A stretch of 64,000 bases of DNA from Microbulbifer sp. YPW16. GTDB lineage: Bacteria > Pseudomonadota > Gammaproteobacteria > Pseudomonadales > Cellvibrionaceae. The DNA is taken from the NCBI RefSeq assembly GCF_021290385.1, contig NZ_CP089928.1:3800001-3864000 (forward strand). Reading direction: 5' to 3'. The position numbers and the translations under genes were made by a program. Under the pieces are notes generated by a model. It saw only the letters and a list, made by a program, of their open reading frames with translations, made no database searches and was not told where the DNA came from. Shown here piece by piece: positions 42,780 through 52,764 of the stretch. How positions within the stretch are numbered: the first letter of the stretch is position 1; each line of letters opens with the position of its first letter.

Positions 42780-45350
42780 ATGAATGATTTCCTGAAAGCG
42801 GCCTCATTGGGGTTGGCACTGCCGATTACCGCTGTTGCCCAGTCGTTTGTGGTCAACGATATTCGCGTGGAGGGCCTGCAGCGGGTATCGGCTGGCACGG
42901 TCTTCGCCGCCCTGCCGGTGCGCGTGGGGGATACCATTGAGAGCCTCGAGATCCAGAGCGCGACCCGCGCACTGTTCCGCACCGGTTACTTTCAGGATAT
43001 CCAGATCGGCCGGGAGAGCGGCGTCCTGGTAATCACGGTTCGCGAGCGGCCCGCCATCTCCAAGATCGAGCTCACCGGTAACAAGGCGATCAAATCCGAG
43101 GACCTGCTCAAGGGCATGGAGGAGAACGGTCTCGCCGAGGGCCAGATCTTCAAGCGTGCCACCCTCGAGGGCCTGGCGCAGGAACTGGAGCGACAGTACG
43201 TAGCTCAGGGACGTTATGGCGCCAGTGTCACCACCGAGGTCAAGGAGTTGCCCCGCAACCAGGTGGAACTGAAGGTTGTGGTTGATGAGGGCTCGGTCGC
43301 TGCGATCAAGCACATCAATATTGTCGGCAATGAAGCTTTCTCTGATGATGAGCTGGCGGATATCTTTGAGTTGCAGACCACCGGCTGGTTGTCCTGGCTC
43401 AGCAGTGACGACAAGTATTCCCGTGAGAAGCTGACCGGCGATCTGGAGCGGCTGGAGTCCTTTTACCTGGACCGCGGCTACCTGGAATTCAAGATTGATT
43501 CCACCCAGGTATCCCTGAGCCCTGACAAGCAGAGCGTTTTCATCACCGTGAATGTCTCCGAGGGAGACGTGTATAAGGTGAGCGAAGTGGACCTGGCCGG
43601 TGACCCGGTGGTGCCCGAGGAGGAGATCCGTCGCCTGCTGCTGGTTCGCGAGGGCCAGACCTTCTCCCAGGTCCTGATGACGACCACTTCCGATTACATT
43701 ACCAAGCGCCTGGGCAACGAGGGTTATACCTTTGCTGAGGTCAATGGCATGCCCGAGCCCAACGAGGAAGACAAGACGGTAAAAGTCACCTTCTTCATCG
43801 ACCCGGGCAAGCGCGCTTATGTGCGCCGGATCAATTTCCGCGGCAACACCCGCACCTCCGATGAGGTACTGCGCCGCGAAATGCGCCAGATGGAGTCCGC
43901 TTCTGCGTCCTCTGCCCGTATCGAGCAGTCAAAGGTCCGCCTGGAGCGCCTGGGCTACTTCAAGGAAGTGCAGGTGGAAACCACGGAAGTACCCGGTACC
44001 TCCGACCAGATCGACGTAGAGTACACGGTAGAGGAGCAGCCTTCCGGCACTATCGGCGGCACAGTGGGTTACGCGCAGGACAGCGGTATCGTGCTGGGTG
44101 CCAACGTGCAGGAGAATAACTGGCTGGGTACCGGTAAATCCGTCGGCGTCGCCATCAATACCTCCCGTTACCAGACGGTAGCGAATTTCTCCTACACCGA
44201 TCCCTATTTCACTCCCGACGGTGTGAGCCGTGGTTTCAATGTGTTCTACCAGGAGCGGGACTACTCGGAAATCAACCTGGCGAGCTATAACACCACCACT
44301 TACGGTGCCGGCCTGAATTTTGGTTATCCGATTTCGGAAATCTCCCGGGTGGGCCTGAATTTCGGTTTCAGCCACCTGGAGCTTGGCACCGCCAGTAATT
44401 CGGTCAAGGAAATCCGTGAGACCCCCCGCGCGATTGAGGGCGTGGATGGGCAGGTGCTGGATACGGACATCGTGACAATCGATGAAGAGCTGGCTGCCGC
44501 TGTGGAGGCGGGCGAGGCTCTTGACCTCAGCCAGCCATTGGATCCGTCGCTGCTGAATACCGACCTGGACGGCTTTGTGGACGTGAACGGTGACGAGTTT
44601 GATACATTCTCGGTAACCGGCTCCTATGCCCGCTCCACCCTGAACCGCGGCATCCTGGCGACCCGCGGTACGTCGCAGCGTGCATCCCTGGAAATCGCTG
44701 TGCCGGGCGGGGACCTCGAGTACTACAAGTTTATCTACACCGGCCAGTATTTCCGCCCGCTGACCAAGAACCTGACCCTGCGCCTGCGTACCCGCCTCGG
44801 TTACGCTGACAGCTTTGGTGATACCTCCGAGCTGCCGTTCTTCGAGAACTTCTACGGTGGTGGCTTCGGCTCGGTACGCGGCTTTGAGCGCAATTCACTC
44901 GGCCCGCGCTCTACCCCGCCCACGCCCTATAACACCACCACCTGTGCGGTAACCGCAGAGGGCTTCGCGGCCGAGAGATGTTACGTACTGAACGAGGAGA
45001 CCGGGGCTCTTGAGGTCGTCTCGAACCCCCGTGAGCCGGATCCGTTCGGTGGCAATATCCTCGTAGAGGGTAGCGCTGAGGTGATTTTCCCGTTGCCGTT
45101 CATCAAGGACCAGCGCTCCATGCAGTCCGCGTTCTTTATCGATGCGGGTAATGTCTTTGATACCAGCTGTGGCGAATCTCAGCTGAACTGCTACGATGTC
45201 GACGTTGAGCGGCTGAATGTTTCAGCCGGTATCGGCCTCACCTGGATCTCCGGTTTTGGCCCACTGACATTCAGTGTGGCGAAGGCGCTGGAGAAGAACG
45301 ACGAGGACGAGGTCGAAGTATTCCAGTTCTCCCTGGGTAACAGTTTCTGA
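42780..45350 (+). CDS. bamA: Outer-membrane protein assembly factor BamA
   Basis: 856 residues: signal peptide (MNDFLKAASLGLALPITAVAQS), five POTRA domains at about 22-420 starting FVVNDIRVEGLQRVSAGTVF, and a 16-stranded barrel with the lid motif SVRGFERNSLGP and final phenylalanine in FSLGNSF. BamA inserts barrels in the outer membrane. Unusual points: a 70-residue acidic insertion near 540-610 (from TASNSVKEIRE to GDEFDTFSV), the usual cysteine pair in loop 6 (TTCAVTAEGFAAERC) and a second pair (DTSCGESQLNC) near residue 800. skp follows. Confidence 0.97.
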   Translation: MNDFLKAASLGLALPITAVAQSFVVNDIRVEGLQRVSAGTVFAALPVRVGDTIESLEIQSATRALFRTGYFQDIQIGRESGVLVITVRERPAISKIELTGNKAIKSEDLLKGMEENGLAEGQIFKRATLEGLAQELERQYVAQGRYGASVTTEVKELPRNQVELKVVVDEGSVAAIKHINIVGNEAFSDDELADIFELQTTGWLSWLSSDDKYSREKLTGDLERLESFYLDRGYLEFKIDSTQVSLSPDKQSVFITVNVSEGDVYKVSEVDLAGDPVVPEEEIRRLLLVREGQTFSQVLMTTTSDYITKRLGNEGYTFAEVNGMPEPNEEDKTVKVTFFIDPGKRAYVRRINFRGNTRTSDEVLRREMRQMESASASSARIEQSKVRLERLGYFKEVQVETTEVPGTSDQIDVEYTVEEQPSGTIGGTVGYAQDSGIVLGANVQENNWLGTGKSVGVAINTSRYQTVANFSYTDPYFTPDGVSRGFNVFYQERDYSEINLASYNTTTYGAGLNFGYPISEISRVGLNFGFSHLELGTASNSVKEIRETPRAIEGVDGQVLDTDIVTIDEELAAAVEAGEALDLSQPLDPSLLNTDLDGFVDVNGDEFDTFSVTGSYARSTLNRGILATRGTSQRASLEIAVPGGDLEYYKFIYTGQYFRPLTKNLTLRLRTRLGYADSFGDTSELPFFENFYGGGFGSVRGFERNSLGPRSTPPTPYNTTTCAVTAEGFAAERCYVLNEETGALEVVSNPREPDPFGGNILVEGSAEVIFPLPFIKDQRSMQSAFFIDAGNVFDTSCGESQLNCYDVDVERLNVSAGIGLTWISGFGPLTFSVAKALEKNDEDEVEVFQFSLGNSF

Positions 45351-45428
45351 TTCCCGGGGCAGGGCTTGAACGAGGCGGTCGAAGAGAGCCGCCGTGTAGT
45401 ATAAATAAGCAAAAATGGAGAAACCGAC

Positions 45429-45944
45429 GTGCTTAAATCTGTAAAAATTATCGCAGTCCTGTTTGTGGGAATTATTTTTTCCGGGGCTGCCGCGGCACAG
45501 AGCAAGGTAGCAGTCTTCAACCTGCAGGCCGCCATCATGAGCACCGAGGCGGCCAAGTCCAAGGTTAACGCGCTCAAGACCAGCTCCGAGTACTCGCAGC
45601 TGCAGAGCACTGCGGAATCCATTCGTGCCGAAGTGCAGAAACTGGCCGAAGATGCGCAGAAGAATGCGGTTACCTGGTCCGAAGAGCAGAAGGCCGAGCA
45701 CCAGCGCAAGATGAACTTCAAGCGTTCCGACTTTGAGACTGCGGTCAAGAAGCTGCGTGCAATGGAAGGGCAGGTCGGCCAGGAGATCCAGAAGACCATG
45801 GCACCCAAGGCCAAGAGTGCCCTGGAAGCCATTATCAAAGAGCAGAGCCTGGACCTGGTGCTGGACGCAAATTCCGCCTATTTCGCTGGCCCCAATGTCG
45901 ACCTGACTGCCGCGGTAGTCAAGCGCATGAACGCGGACAAGTAA
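45429..45944 (+). CDS. skp: Periplasmic chaperone Skp (OmpH family)
   Basis: 171 residues, GTG start nine bases after GGAG. Signal peptide to AAAAQ, then SKVAVFNLQAAIMSTEAAKSK, a long helical hairpin, and the C-terminal strand region SLDLVLDANSAYFAGPNVDLT. Skp trimers hold unfolded outer-membrane proteins on the way to BamA, whose gene is immediately upstream. Confidence 0.95.
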   Translation: MLKSVKIIAVLFVGIIFSGAAAAQSKVAVFNLQAAIMSTEAAKSKVNALKTSSEYSQLQSTAESIRAEVQKLAEDAQKNAVTWSEEQKAEHQRKMNFKRSDFETAVKKLRAMEGQVGQEIQKTMAPKAKSALEAIIKEQSLDLVLDANSAYFAGPNVDLTAAVVKRMNADK

Positions 45945-45963
45945 TCCGGCAAGAATTGCGCGC

Positions 45964-47034
45964 ATGACAGATAAACTGACCCTCGCCCAGCTGGCCTCCC
46001 GGCTGGGCGCTGAGTTGCGCCTGGCGCCCGGGGCGAGCCCCGATGAGGTGCCGGGTGGGCTGAGCACGCTGCAGGATGCAGCGCCTTCCGATGTAAGTTT
46101 CCTTGCCAGTGCAAACTATCGCCGCTTCCTGCGCGATACACGCGCCTGTGCTGTGATACTCACTGCCGAGCTCGCGGACGAATGCCCGGTGTCTGCCCTG
46201 GTGGTGGAGGCGCCCTACCATGCCTTCGCCCGGGCGACAGCACTGTACGATACCGCTCCCGCGCCGGCCGCGGGTATTCACCCAGCGGCGACGGTGCACG
46301 AGGGAGCCGACATCGATCCATCCGCGAGTATCGGTCCCGGTGCCGTTATCGGCGCTTCCACCCGTATCGGTCGCGATGTCGTTATCGGTGCCAACACCAC
46401 GGTGGGAGAGGGCTGCATTATTGGCGACGGCACCTGCCTGCACGCCGGTGTCTTCGTCTACCACGGTTGTGCTATCGGGGATCGATGCATCATTCACAGT
46501 GGTGCAGTGGTTGGTGCAGACGGCTTCGGCTTTGCCCCTCATGAGAAGCGCTGGACGAAGATCCACCAGCTGGGTGGTGTCGAGATTGGCGATGATGTCG
46601 AAATTGGTGCCTGTACCTGTATTGACCGCGGCGCACTGGGCAATACCGTGGTTGGGCAGGGGGTCAAGATCGACAACCAGGTGCAAATCGCGCACAATGT
46701 GCAAATTGGTGACTACTCAGCCATTGCCGCCTGTTCGGCGGTCGCCGGCAGCGCTGTGATCGGCAAACACTGTACGATCGCGGGTGGTGCCGGGGTGGTG
46801 GGGCATGTCACGGTGGCAGATGGCACACATGTCACTGCGATGACGCTGGTCACCAAGTCCATCGAATCGGCCGGTTCCTATTCAAGCGGCACGCCTTTTT
46901 CTGACAGTCGCAGCTGGCGTCGAAATGCAGTGCGTTATGCACAGCTGGACCAGATGTCACGTCGCCTGCGGGAGCTCGAGAAGCAGGTGGCGGTTCTTTC
47001 CGCGCGCCGCCCCGAGGCTGGCGACGGAGAGTAA
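45964..47034 (+). CDS. lpxD: UDP-3-O-acylglucosamine N-acyltransferase
   Basis: 356 residues. Third step of lipid A synthesis: adds the N-linked hydroxyacyl chain. N-terminal uridine-binding domain (LASRLGAELRL, DVSFLASANYRRFL), then hexapeptide beta helix (ASIGPGAVIGASTRIG and many turns), with the active histidine in VQIAHNVQIGDYSAIAAC, and a C-terminal helix (LDQMSRRLRELEKQ). 19 bases after skp. Confidence 0.97.
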   Translation: MTDKLTLAQLASRLGAELRLAPGASPDEVPGGLSTLQDAAPSDVSFLASANYRRFLRDTRACAVILTAELADECPVSALVVEAPYHAFARATALYDTAPAPAAGIHPAATVHEGADIDPSASIGPGAVIGASTRIGRDVVIGANTTVGEGCIIGDGTCLHAGVFVYHGCAIGDRCIIHSGAVVGADGFGFAPHEKRWTKIHQLGGVEIGDDVEIGACTCIDRGALGNTVVGQGVKIDNQVQIAHNVQIGDYSAIAACSAVAGSAVIGKHCTIAGGAGVVGHVTVADGTHVTAMTLVTKSIESAGSYSSGTPFSDSRSWRRNAVRYAQLDQMSRRLRELEKQVAVLSARRPEAGDGE

Positions 47035-47105
47035 GGCAGCGGGAGTAACCGGGCTTTGCAGGTCCAGGCGTCCGGTGCGATTCGGGCAATAGAATTGTTT
47101 TGTTG

Positions 47106-47138
47106 TTCGGGGCGTAATCACGCCCCGAAGTAGTTTTT
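47106..47138 (+). terminator. Hairpin and T-run between lpxD and fabZ
   Basis: TTCGGGGCGT, loop AATC, ACGCCCCGAA is a perfect 10 bp stem, followed after GTAG by five Ts. It ends only 13 bases before the fabZ start, so it could cut transcription between lpxD and fabZ or hide the fabZ ribosome site. Confidence 0.6.
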
Positions 47139-47151
47139 GGGGACATTTACC

Positions 47152-47589
47152 ATGATGGACGTGCGCGAGATTCGTCAATACCTGCCTCACCGTTATCCCT
47201 TCCTGTTGGTTGACCGCGTGGTGGAGCTGGAAGAGGGAAAATACATCAAGGGCTATAAGAACATCTCCGTCAATGAAGAGGTGTTCAACGGTCATTTTCC
47301 GGAAGCGCCCATCTTCCCGGGTGTTATGATCGTCGAGGCAATGGCGCAGGTATCCGGTATCCTGGGGTTCAAGACCCTGGGGCAAAAGCCCGAGGACGGC
47401 TTTCTCTACCTGTTTGCCGGTATCGATAATGTGCGTTTCAAGCGACAGGTGGTTCCCGGTGACCAGCTGCAGCTGGAATCCGAGGTGGTGTCGGAACGCC
47501 GCGGCATCTGGAAATTTGCCTGTAAATCCAGTGTGGATGGTGAGCTGGCCGCCTCCGCCAATGTATTGTGTGCGGTAAAACAAATCTGA
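47152..47589 (+). CDS. fabZ: 3-hydroxyacyl-ACP dehydratase FabZ
   Basis: 145 residues from the first of two adjacent ATGs, with GGGGA upstream; a TTG at 47137 is not credible. Hot-dog fold with the active histidine in [15 protein letters not shown] and glutamate in [33 protein letters not shown] follows. It dehydrates 3-hydroxyacyl-ACP, which competes with LpxA and LpxD for the same substrate; clustering with them is conserved. Confidence 0.97.
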   Translation: MMDVREIRQYLPHRYPFLLVDRVVELEEGKYIKGYKNISVNEEVFNGHFPEAPIFPGVMIVEAMAQVSGILGFKTLGQKPEDGFLYLFAGIDNVRFKRQVVPGDQLQLESEVVSERRGIWKFACKSSVDGELAASANVLCAVKQI

Positions 47590-47689
47590 CCGATTTATAC
47601 TTGGTGGTCGAAACCCCAGTTTGGTTTCTTGCAATGCCACCCCGGACAGCAGGGGTGGCGGTCGAGTTTTTCCGGGAGTAAGGCGCAGC

Positions 47690-48469
47690 ATGCAGACGAA
47701 TATCCACCCCACTGCAATTGTCGATGATTCCGCGGTCATCGGTGCCGGGGTGTCGATCGGCCCGTACACCGTGGTGGGCCCAGGTGTTGAGATCGGCGAT
47801 GGCTGCGACATCGCTTCGCATGTGGTCCTGAGTGGCCCCACCAGGATGGGAAAGAACAACCGTATCTACCAGTTTTCCTCCGTAGGCCAGGATACCCCGG
47901 ACAAGAAGTACCAGGGCGAGGATACGACACTGGTGATCGGTGATGATAATGTGATCCGCGAGGGTGTCACCATCCATCGTGGCACAGTCCAGGATCGTGG
48001 CGAGACCACGATCGGCAACGACAACCTGATCATGGCCTATGCCCATGTGGGTCATGATAGTGTCATTGGTAATCACACCATCCTCGTCAACAATGTGGCG
48101 CTGGCAGGGCACGTTGAAATCCGTGACTGGGCCATTCTCAGCGGCTTCAGCCTTGTGCACCAGCATTGCACGATCGGTGAGCATGCCTTTACCGGGATGG
48201 GGGCGGCAATCGGCAAGGATGTGCCCGCCTATGTAATGGTGGCTGGCAATCCCGCCGAGGCCAAGACCATCAATGCCGAGGGGCTGCGGCGAAGGGGCTT
48301 CTCGCGTGACGAGATCGCCCTGATCAACAAGGCCTACAAAATCGTTTACCGCCGCGGCCTCACCCTGCAGGAAGCCCTGGAGGCGCTGGCTGAATTGCGG
48401 GAACAGTCCGCTGTGGTACAACCCTGGATCGATTCCCTGCAGAATTCCTCTCGAGGTATTACCCGCTGA
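47690..48469 (+). CDS. lpxA: UDP-N-acetylglucosamine acyltransferase
   Basis: 259 residues from the ATG at 47690 (MQTNIHPTAIVDDSAVIGAG), with AAGG upstream; an in-frame start at 47621 lies before any ribosome site. First step of lipid A synthesis. Hexapeptide repeats, the catalytic histidine in AYAHVGHDSVIGNH, GFSLVHQHCTIGEHAFTGMGA and the helical end QEALEALAEL are present. E. coli LpxA is 262 residues. Confidence 0.97.
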   Translation: MQTNIHPTAIVDDSAVIGAGVSIGPYTVVGPGVEIGDGCDIASHVVLSGPTRMGKNNRIYQFSSVGQDTPDKKYQGEDTTLVIGDDNVIREGVTIHRGTVQDRGETTIGNDNLIMAYAHVGHDSVIGNHTILVNNVALAGHVEIRDWAILSGFSLVHQHCTIGEHAFTGMGAAIGKDVPAYVMVAGNPAEAKTINAEGLRRRGFSRDEIALINKAYKIVYRRGLTLQEALEALAELREQSAVVQPWIDSLQNSSRGITR

Positions 48470-48520
48470 TGCGGGTTGCGGACTGTAGCGCGCCAATATT
48501 CTCCCTAGAAAGTTAAGCCC

Positions 48521-49711
48521 GTGACCAAGCCAGAACATCCATTGCGCGTCGGTATACTCGCCGGGGAGGCATCCGGGGATATCCTCGGTGCTGGCCTGGT
48601 GGCAGAGCTGCAGTCGCGATTCCCCGATATCCAGGTGGAGGGTATCGCCGGCCCACGTATGCAGGCCCAGGGGGTCAGGTCGCTGTTTCCCATGGAGCGG
48701 CTGTCGGTCATGGGGCTGGTTGAACCCCTCAAGCGGCTGCCTGAGCTGTTGCGGATTCGTCGCAGCCTCCGCGACCACTTCCTGGACAACCCGCCCGATG
48801 TATTTATCGGCATAGATTCTCCCGATTTTAATCTCTCCCTGGAGCAGTCGCTGCACGAGGGCGGTATCCCCACCGTGCACTACGTCAGCCCTTCGGTCTG
48901 GGCCTGGCGGCGCGGGCGTATCAAGAAGATCGCCAGGGCCGTGGACCATATGCTGACCCTGTTGCCGTTCGAGGCGGATTTCTATCGCGAGCACCAGGTG
49001 CCGGTAACCTTTGTGGGGCACCCGCTGGCTGACGAAATCCCGCTCCAGCCGGATACTGAGGCCGCGCGCGTCGAACTTGGCTATGGCCCGGGGGACCGGG
49101 TAATCGCGTTGCTGCCAGGCAGTCGTGGTGGCGAAGTGAAATTACTGGGGCCGCTGTTCCTGCAGGTGGCGCACTGGTGTCGCCAGCGCCGGCCGGAACT
49201 GAAATTTGTGCTTCCGGCTGCCAATGAGGCGCGGCATGGCGAACTCTCCGCGATGCTGGAGAAATACCCTGATCTCGACGTGCAGCTGCTGCAGGGCCAG
49301 TCCCACACGGCACTGGCCGCGGCGGATAATGTCCTGATTGCCTCGGGCACCGCCACCCTGGAGACCATGCTGCTGAAAAAGCCGATGGTTGTGGCGTACA
49401 AGATGGCCGGGCTTTCGTATGCAATTTTTTCCCGCATGCTAAAAACTCCCTGGGTTGCCCTGCCCAACCTGCTGGCACAGCGGGAGCTGGTTCCGGAAAT
49501 ACTGCAGGACCAGGCTACCCCGGAGAACCTTGGGGCGGCGCTGTTACAGTATTTTGATGATCCACTTCTGTACGACCAGCTGCAGCGCGAGTTCTCCGAA
49601 TTGCACCAGATGTTGCGCCGCAATGCGTCATCCCGCGCGGCTGACGCCGTCTGTGACCTACTGGCGCAGGCAAAGAATAATCGGGATAACAAACAGAAAT
49701 TGGAAGGTTGA
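48521..49711 (+). CDS. lpxB: Lipid-A-disaccharide synthase
   Basis: 396 residues, GTG start. A GT19 glycosyltransferase that joins UDP-diacylglucosamine to lipid X. Seen: [96 protein letters not shown] and [14 protein letters not shown]. Follows lpxA by 51 bases. Confidence 0.97.
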   Translation: MTKPEHPLRVGILAGEASGDILGAGLVAELQSRFPDIQVEGIAGPRMQAQGVRSLFPMERLSVMGLVEPLKRLPELLRIRRSLRDHFLDNPPDVFIGIDSPDFNLSLEQSLHEGGIPTVHYVSPSVWAWRRGRIKKIARAVDHMLTLLPFEADFYREHQVPVTFVGHPLADEIPLQPDTEAARVELGYGPGDRVIALLPGSRGGEVKLLGPLFLQVAHWCRQRRPELKFVLPAANEARHGELSAMLEKYPDLDVQLLQGQSHTALAAADNVLIASGTATLETMLLKKPMVVAYKMAGLSYAIFSRMLKTPWVALPNLLAQRELVPEILQDQATPENLGAALLQYFDDPLLYDQLQREFSELHQMLRRNASSRAADAVCDLLAQAKNNRDNKQKLEG

Positions 49712-49715
49712 TCGA

Positions 49716-50345
49716 GTGGCAGCGGTAAAATCAAAACCCGGGGCTGAACTGGCACCATATCACTGTGCTTATCAGGGGGAGTTGCTGGCGGGCGTTGATG
49801 AAGTCGGTCGCGGTCCCCTGGCCGGTGATGTTGTGGCCGCAGCTGTGATTCTGGATCCGGCGGCGCCTATTCCCGGGCTTGCAGATTCCAAGAAGCTGAC
49901 CGAAAAACGCCGCGAGCAGTTGTTCGATGAGATCCGCGAGCGTGCCCTCAGTTTTGCTGTCGCCAGGGCGTCAGTGGCCGAGATCGATGAACTCAATATC
50001 CTGCATGCCAGCCTTCTGGCGATGAAACGGGCGGTAGAGCAGCTGTCGTTGCAGCCGGAGTATGTGCTGGTGGACGGCAATCGCAAACCGGACTGGGATT
50101 ACCCTTGCGATACCGTGGTCAAGGGGGATGCCAGGGTGCAGGCGATTGCCGCGGCATCGATCCTGGCCAAGGTTACCCGAGATCGGGAGATGGTCGAGTT
50201 GGATCAGCGGTACCCGGGTTACGGACTGGCGGGACACAAGGGCTACCCCACCCGCGCTCACCTGATGGCTCTTGAAGAGCATGGGCCGACGCCGATTCAT
50301 CGCCAGAGTTTCGCGCCGGTCAAACAGCTTTTGATTGAGTTTTAA
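49716..50345 (+). CDS. rnhB: Ribonuclease HII
   Basis: 209 residues from the GTG at 49716, eight bases after GGAAGG; the ribosome site lies in the lpxB end. It removes ribonucleotides from DNA. Catalytic acids: [33 protein letters not shown] and [38 protein letters not shown] closes the fold. Last gene of the rightward supercluster, converging with the CorC-type gene. The usual dnaE neighbour is absent here. Confidence 0.96.
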   Translation: MAAVKSKPGAELAPYHCAYQGELLAGVDEVGRGPLAGDVVAAAVILDPAAPIPGLADSKKLTEKRREQLFDEIRERALSFAVARASVAEIDELNILHASLLAMKRAVEQLSLQPEYVLVDGNRKPDWDYPCDTVVKGDARVQAIAAASILAKVTRDREMVELDQRYPGYGLAGHKGYPTRAHLMALEEHGPTPIHRQSFAPVKQLLIEF

Positions 50346-50377
50346 ACCTTCCTTCAGGGGCCAGCCTGGCCTGGCGG

Positions 50378-51652
50378 CTAGCCGCGGGCAACCTTCCTGA
50401 CCCGGGCGCGGGTAATCATTTTCTCGGATACCTCCTCGATCTCCACCAGGTAATCGAGGATATAGAAGCTGATATTGCCGTCGGGGATATTCTCCAGGTG
50501 CTCCATCGCCAGACCGTTGAATGTCTTCGGTCCGTCGGTGGGTAGCTCCCAGTGCAGGGTGCGGTTGATATCGCGGATCGAGGTGCCTCCCTCGATGGAG
50601 TACCAGCCGTCCCCCTGGGCGATGATTTCCTCATCCTCGCTGGGTACCGGGCTGGCAGTGAAGTCCCCCACGATCTCCTCCAGCAGGTCCTCCAGGGTGA
50701 CGATGCCCATCACCTCGCCGTACTCGTCCACCACCAGGCCCATGCGGCGCTTTCTCTTCTGGAAGTTCATCAGCAGGGTAGGAAGTGGTGTTGCCTCGGG
50801 AACAAAGTAGGGCTCGTCGGTAAACGACTTCAATTGCTCGGAATTGAAGGCTGCCGGACCTTCCCGCAGTATCTGCGCGGCCCGGCGCAGGTGCAGGATG
50901 CCCACCACCCGGTTGATATCGCCGGTGTATACCGGCAGGCGGGTAAAGCTGCTCTCCGCCAGCTGTTGCAGGATCTCGTCACCGGAGTCCTCCAGGTCGA
51001 TGCCCACCACCTCGTTGCGGGGGATCATGATGTCCTCCACGGTGGCCTGGTCCAGGTCCAGTACATTGAGCAGCATACCCTTGTGCTTGGTGGGCAGCAG
51101 GGCGCCGGATTCGAATACCACTGTGCGCAGCTCTTCCGGGGCCAGGTGCTCGGCTTCTGCCTGTTCCCCGGCCTCTACGCCGACCAGTCGCGCCAGGCCG
51201 TTCGAGACGCTGCCCACCAGCCAAACCGCCGGCGCCAGTAGCCACAGCAGCGGGCGCAGGACCAGTGAGGCGGGGAAGGCGACCTTCTCGGGATGCAGGG
51301 CGGCGATGGTCTTGGGTGTGACCTCGGCAAAGATCAGGATCACGATGGTGAGCACGGCGGTGGCATAGAAGACGCCGGCATCGCCGTATAGCTTGGTAAA
51401 GACTACCCCCGCGAGCACAGAGGCGAGGATGTTCACCAGGTTGTTGCCGATCAGGATAACGCCAATCAGCTTGTCGGGCCGGGTCAGGAGCTCCATCGCC
51501 CGCTTGGCCCCGCGGTGGCCGCTCTTGGCCTGGTGGCGCAGGCGGTAGCGGTTCAGCGCCATCATGCTGGTTTCGGAGCTGGAGAAAAACGCGGAAATGA
51601 CAATCAGCACAGCCAGCAGGCTAAACAGCAGGCCGGGGGGTATCTCGTTCAA
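50378..51652 (-). CDS. CNNM/CorC-family membrane protein with CBS pair
   Basis: 424 residues if it starts at the TTG at 51652 (LNEIPPGLLFSLLAVLIVISAFF), which best fits the family; a GTG at 51733 would add 27 polar residues. Residues 1-190 are the CNNM membrane domain (FFSSSETSMMALNRYRLRH, LILIFAEVTPKTIAALHPEKVAFP split there). Then a CBS pair (VEDIMIPRNEVVGIDLED, FTRLPVYTGDINRVVGILHLRR, MGLVVDEYGEVMGIVTLEDLLEEIVGD in pieces) and a CorC_HlyC domain. Relatives take part in Mg2+/Co2+ transport; the exact ion is unproven. Next to ypjD as in pseudomonads. Confidence 0.88.
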   Translation of the reverse strand: MNEIPPGLLFSLLAVLIVISAFFSSSETSMMALNRYRLRHQAKSGHRGAKRAMELLTRPDKLIGVILIGNNLVNILASVLAGVVFTKLYGDAGVFYATAVLTIVILIFAEVTPKTIAALHPEKVAFPASLVLRPLLWLLAPAVWLVGSVSNGLARLVGVEAGEQAEAEHLAPEELRTVVFESGALLPTKHKGMLLNVLDLDQATVEDIMIPRNEVVGIDLEDSGDEILQQLAESSFTRLPVYTGDINRVVGILHLRRAAQILREGPAAFNSEQLKSFTDEPYFVPEATPLPTLLMNFQKRKRRMGLVVDEYGEVMGIVTLEDLLEEIVGDFTASPVPSEDEEIIAQGDGWYSIEGGTSIRDINRTLHWELPTDGPKTFNGLAMEHLENIPDGNISFYILDYLVEIEEVSEKMITRARVRKVARG

Positions 51653-51741
51653 GGGAGAGCTCTTGTTATTTGCGAACCGGGATATTGAAACAGAATTTCC
51701 CGCGCCGCAAGCACAGCCCGCGGCGTGGGGCACAATTTACC

Positions 51742-52542
51742 TCAGCTGCGCTGGAGAATGACCTCCAGCACCAGCTTGCTGCCGAAGTAAGCCAGCAGCA
51801 GGATGGCGAATGCCGTCAGGGTCCAGCGCACGGCGGTGTTGCCGCGCCAGCCCAGCCGCCAGTGCCCCCACAGCAGGATGCTGTAGAGCACCCAGGCCAC
51901 CAGCGACAGCGTGGTCTTGTGCATCAGCCCGTGCTCGAACAGGTTATCCAGGAACACGAAGCCGGTGACCAGCGAGGCTGTCAACAGCAGCTGGCCAAAG
52001 GCTACCAGTCCGAACAGCAGGGATTCCATGGTCTGCAGCGGTGGCAGGAACCGGCTGACACCGCCGGGACGGTGATTGTGCAGCTGCTGGTTGAGAAAGT
52101 GCAGGTAAATCGCCTGCAGGGTGGCCAGGGCAAGCAGGGAGTAGGCGGAAACGGACAGTAGTGCGTGCAGGGCGATTCCGGGAGACAGCTGCTGGCGCGG
52201 TGCTACATTGCCCCAGGAGTGCACGGCACTGAGTTCTGCCAGCGCGCCCAGCGGGGCCATGATCAGGATCAGCAGGGTCAGTGGGTGGCGGCAGGCCAGT
52301 ACCAGGATCAGCAGGTTCACGATCCAGGCGACCAGGGACAACATGGCCAACAGGTCAAAGCGGTAGCCACCGGCGGTGACCAGGTTAAAGGACAGTGACA
52401 GGGCGTGCGCTATAAGGGCGCCGGCGAGCAGCACCAGCAGCAGCGGGTTGCGGCTGCGGTGTTGCCGGAAAACCGTCTGTGCGGCCACGACAGTCGTGGC
52501 CAGGTAAAGCAGGATTGCCGTCCAGTGGGCGATTGCCGCCAT
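51742..52542 (-). CDS. ypjD: YpjD inner-membrane protein (CcsA/CcmC-like)
   Basis: 266 residues, about eight membrane helices. The cytochrome c assembly (CcsA) domain shows the conserved histidines and the tryptophan region: AELSAVHSWGNVAPRQQLSPGIALHALLSVSAYSLL in pieces and FEHGLMHKTTLSLVAWVLYSILLWGHWRLGWRG. The family member YpjD sits divergent from ffh in many gammaproteobacteria, as here. Its function is not known; haem handling is suggested by the domain. Confidence 0.9.
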   Translation of the reverse strand: MAAIAHWTAILLYLATTVVAAQTVFRQHRSRNPLLLVLLAGALIAHALSLSFNLVTAGGYRFDLLAMLSLVAWIVNLLILVLACRHPLTLLILIMAPLGALAELSAVHSWGNVAPRQQLSPGIALHALLSVSAYSLLALATLQAIYLHFLNQQLHNHRPGGVSRFLPPLQTMESLLFGLVAFGQLLLTASLVTGFVFLDNLFEHGLMHKTTLSLVAWVLYSILLWGHWRLGWRGNTAVRWTLTAFAILLLAYFGSKLVLEVILQRS

Positions 52543-52649
52543 CGATAAATCCGTCTGTCATTATGATAGGGCGGCAGTGTGGCACAGCGCGCCGGTACTG
52601 GAAAGCCTGTGTCCCGCTGGCGGTATTTCTGCTGTGGGGGCTCCTGGGC

Positions 52650-52655
52650 TATACT
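52650..52655 (+). promoter_or_regulatory. Possible -10 box of the ffh operon
   Basis: TATACT lies 110 bases before ffh in the divergent ypjD-ffh gap. A matching -35 is weak (TTCTGC region), so the call is tentative. Confidence 0.3.
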
Positions 52656-52764
52656 GCCGCGCCCCAGACATTGTGGAGCTGCCTTCGTTAGGAGGGAGTT
52701 CTGGTATATCGCACAGGCCGGTCCGGGTTGACCGGCCGGTCCAGAAAGAGATCGAGACGTACAT

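Noticed and set aside
47438..49021. 527-codon open frame antisense to fabZ-lpxA-lpxB
   Set aside because: It crosses three certain genes and their gaps and shows no family motif.
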